DNA of 64,000 nucleotides. Origin: Riemerella anatipestifer (GTDB lineage Bacteria; Bacteroidota; Bacteroidia; Flavobacteriales; Weeksellaceae). Under the pieces are notes generated by a model, which did no database searches, was not told the DNA's origin, and was given only the letters and a program-made list of their open reading frames with translations. A program made the position numbers and the translations under genes. Location: positions 434,001 to 498,000 of the forward strand of contig NZ_CP073239.1 of NCBI RefSeq assembly GCF_009670965.2, written 5' to 3'. Positions within the stretch are counted from its first letter, which is position 1. Each line of letters begins with the position of its first letter. This document shows, piece after piece, positions 62,088 to 64,000 of this stretch.

Positions 62088-63191
62088 TTAAATAGATGCG
62101 ATCATCTCTAGTGCCTTTGCGACCACTTGATGCATATCATAGTATTTATATTCCGCCAACCTTCCGCCAAAAATTACGTTTCCACATTCATCTGCCAAGG
62201 CTTTATATTTTTGATAAACCGCTTGGTTTCTCTCATCATTGATTGGGTAATACGCTTCCTCTCCTTCAGCCATATCTTGCGGATATTCTCTCGTAACAAT
62301 GGTTTTAGGCTGTGTGCCAAATTCAAAATGTTTATGTTCTATAATTCTAGTAAATGGTATTTCTCTCTCAGTATAATTTACCACTGCATTCCCCTGATAA
62401 TTGGCTTCATCTAAAATTTCCGTTTCAAATCTCAAACTACGATAATCGAGTGCTCCGTATTGAAAATCAAAAAACTCATCTATTTTACCTGTATAAACAA
62501 CAGTTTCAGCAATAGAATCCCAATGTTCCCGATTTTTAAAATAATCAGTATTGAGCCTTACTTCTATCCCCTCTAACATTTTTTCTACCAGCAATGTATA
62601 TCCTCCGTTAGGTACTCCTTGGTAAGTATCATTAAAATAATTATTATCAAATGTAAATCTAAAAGGAAGCCTCCTAATAATAAAAGCGGGTATCTCCGTA
62701 GCAGGTCTGCCCCATTGCTTCTCTGTATAGCCTTTTATCAATTTTTCATAGATATCTTTTCCTCCCAACACCAAGGCTTGTTCTTCAAGGTTTTTAGGCT
62801 CAACAATATGCTTATATTCTGCTCTTTGTTCCTCTATTTTTGCTCGAGCTTCAGCAGGGGTTTTAACTCCCCATAACTGATAGAAAGTATTCATATTAAA
62901 AGGGAGATTGTACAATTTCCCCTTATAGTTAGCTACCGGAGAGTTGGTGTATCGGTTAAATTCCACAAAAGAATTTACATAGTCCCAGACCTCTTTATTA
63001 TTTGTATGAAAAATATGAGCACCATATTTATGGACATTAATACCCTCTATATTTTCCGTATAAATATTTCCTGCGATATGTTCACGACGCTCTATAACAA
63101 GACATTTCTTGCCTTTCTTCGTCATTTCGCAAGCAAATACCGCTCCGAATAAGCCACTCCCTACTATTAGATAATCATATTGTTTACTCAT
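62088..63191 (-). CDS. glf: UDP-galactopyranose mutase (Glf)
   Basis: Flavoenzyme that turns UDP-galactopyranose into UDP-galactofuranose. The 367-aa length fits. The FAD-binding start is DYLIVGSGLFGAVFACEMTK with KKCLVIERREHIAGNIYTEN, and HKYGAHIFHTNNKEVWDYVN and KQWGRPATEIPAFIIRRLPF are characteristic. It shows that the surface polysaccharide contains galactofuranose. It lies between the ABC exporter and a GT2 gene. Confidence 0.96.
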   Translation of the reverse strand: MSKQYDYLIVGSGLFGAVFACEMTKKGKKCLVIERREHIAGNIYTENIEGINVHKYGAHIFHTNNKEVWDYVNSFVEFNRYTNSPVANYKGKLYNLPFNMNTFYQLWGVKTPAEARAKIEEQRAEYKHIVEPKNLEEQALVLGGKDIYEKLIKGYTEKQWGRPATEIPAFIIRRLPFRFTFDNNYFNDTYQGVPNGGYTLLVEKMLEGIEVRLNTDYFKNREHWDSIAETVVYTGKIDEFFDFQYGALDYRSLRFETEILDEANYQGNAVVNYTEREIPFTRIIEHKHFEFGTQPKTIVTREYPQDMAEGEEAYYPINDERNQAVYQKYKALADECGNVIFGGRLAEYKYYDMHQVVAKALEMIASI

Positions 63192-63199
63192 ACTTTGGT

Positions 63200-64000
63200 T
63201 TAAACTTCTTGCAATTCTACCATTTTTTTAAATCTTTCAGACTTGTTTAGTAACTCACCAAAAGTCCCATGATTAATAATCTCCCCTTTTTCCATCAGAT
63301 ATACTTGGTCTACATTTTTGACAGTGGATAATCTATGAGCAATAATAATCATTGTAAACTTACCTTGTAGCATATCTATACTTTCCTTAATATGTTTTTC
63401 CGTTTCGGAATCCAAGGCAGAGGTTGCCTCATCCATCACCAATAACTCAACCTCTTTATAAAGTTCTCTGGCAATAGAAATCCTTTGTTTTTGACCTCCT
63501 GAAACTAAAATACCATTATTACCCAATCTTGCATCTTCTTTATTTTCTACACCCTCCACAAAAGTCTTCATAGAAACCATTTCCATGGTACGCCAAAATC
63601 GTTCTATATTTTTAGGTGTTTTTTCTGCCCAAAAGGTAACATTATTAAAAATACTATCGTCAAATATCACAGGCTCTTGAGTGATATAGCCTACCTTATC
63701 TCTAAAACTATTTAAATTACTATTATATAAGGATATATCATCTACAAAAACCTCTCCTTCATGAGGCGGTAACAAACCACACAATACATTGGCTAAAGTG
63801 GTTTTCCCTGCACCACTCTCTCCCACCAAAGCTATAGATGACTTTGAACTAATACTAAGATTAATATTTTTCAAAATAGGAGTTCGTCCATATGTAACAC
63901 TAACATTTTTCGTATCAATAGTACTAATATTTTGAATTTCTCCCTGCAATTCTGGTTCTTGGTAATGTTTAAATTCAGAAAGAATAAGCTCTACCGATTC
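63200..64000 (-). CDS. ABC transporter ATPase domain of an exporter, 5' part outside window
   Basis: The frame is open to the window edge; the visible 266 codons (64000-63200) begin ESVELILSEFKHYQEPELQG, a linker typical of fused exporters. The ATPase domain follows, with Walker A VGESGAGKTT, signature VSGGQKQR, Walker B LLVMDEATSALD and H-loop IIAHRLST. A membrane domain is presumably encoded just outside. It is probably a lipid or polysaccharide exporter. The TTG at 63949 is inside the frame and need not be the start. Confidence 0.88.
   Translation of the reverse strand, partial: ESVELILSEFKHYQEPELQGEIQNISTIDTKNVSVTYGRTPILKNINLSISSKSSIALVGESGAGKTTLANVLCGLLPPHEGEVFVDDISLYNSNLNSFRDKVGYITQEPVIFDDSIFNNVTFWAEKTPKNIERFWRTMEMVSMKTFVEGVENKEDARLGNNGILVSGGQKQRISIARELYKEVELLVMDEATSALDSETEKHIKESIDMLQGKFTMIIIAHRLSTVKNVDQVYLMEKGEIINHGTFGELLNKSERFKKMVELQEV

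Overview
The window reads as chromosome of a low-GC member of the Bacteroidota, most likely a Flavobacteriales bacterium of the Weeksellaceae (Riemerella/Chryseobacterium group). This is inferred from GLPGLI, DUF4254, DUF2851, DUF3810, DUF4292 and OMP_b-brl families, bacillithiol-type BshA, promoters of the Bacteroidota form TTG-N19/20-TAnnTTTG, and few Shine-Dalgarno sequences. No rRNA, tRNA or CRISPR array was seen.

Layout. 1-2.4 kb: start of the complex I operon (nuoA-B-C-D, minus strand, nuoD cut by the window edge). 2.5-11.5 kb: housekeeping and small envelope genes (GNAT protein, YugP-like metallopeptidase, GLPGLI protein, RecN, an exonuclease with a decayed GIY-YIG domain, a HerA-like ATPase, a Gre-like protein). 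11.6-14.5 kb: a sulfur/persulfide operon (TauE/SafE exporter, CstB-like persulfide dioxygenase-rhodanese, rhodanese lipoprotein, cupin). 14.7-18.3 kb: an HU-like/DUF4469 protein and two secreted trimeric-fibre-like proteins, followed upstream by a gene-free stretch with a complete predicted minus-strand transcription unit (promoter, hairpins, terminator) that may be an RNA gene or a leader. 18.9-28.1 kb: MsbA-like ABC exporter, guaB, a small regulator module (membrane protein, winged-helix regulator, DUF4173-type membrane protein) whose two promoters share a dyad, malic enzyme, and an N-acetylglucosamine-kinase-like ATPase.

28.2-30.1 kb: a type II restriction-modification pair that is recognisably EcoRI and M.EcoRI, with catalytic and DNA-contact residues at the same numbering as the E. 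coli enzyme. It is followed by a 63-bp tandem repeat in non-coding DNA. 30.6-49 kb: a TonB-dependent receptor-like protein, GtrA, PlsC, sugar permease, DUF3810 peptidase, bacillithiol synthase BshA, a GH3 enzyme, RibA, two TatA-type proteins, an EnvC-like activator and a nucleotidyltransferase.

49.3-64 kb: a surface polysaccharide (capsule/O-antigen) cluster on the minus strand: Wzx-type flippase, about nine glycosyltransferases, an acetyltransferase, an SDR, UDP-galactopyranose mutase and an ABC exporter cut by the window edge. In its middle an IS30-family element (56838-57992) splits a family-6 (ABO-type) glycosyltransferase. The missing first 20 codons lie on the far side of the element, and a 3-bp target duplication lets the original reading frame be reconstructed. 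This interruption, the shared dyad at the two regulator-module promoters, the predicted RNA unit and the EcoRI system are the strongest points of interest.
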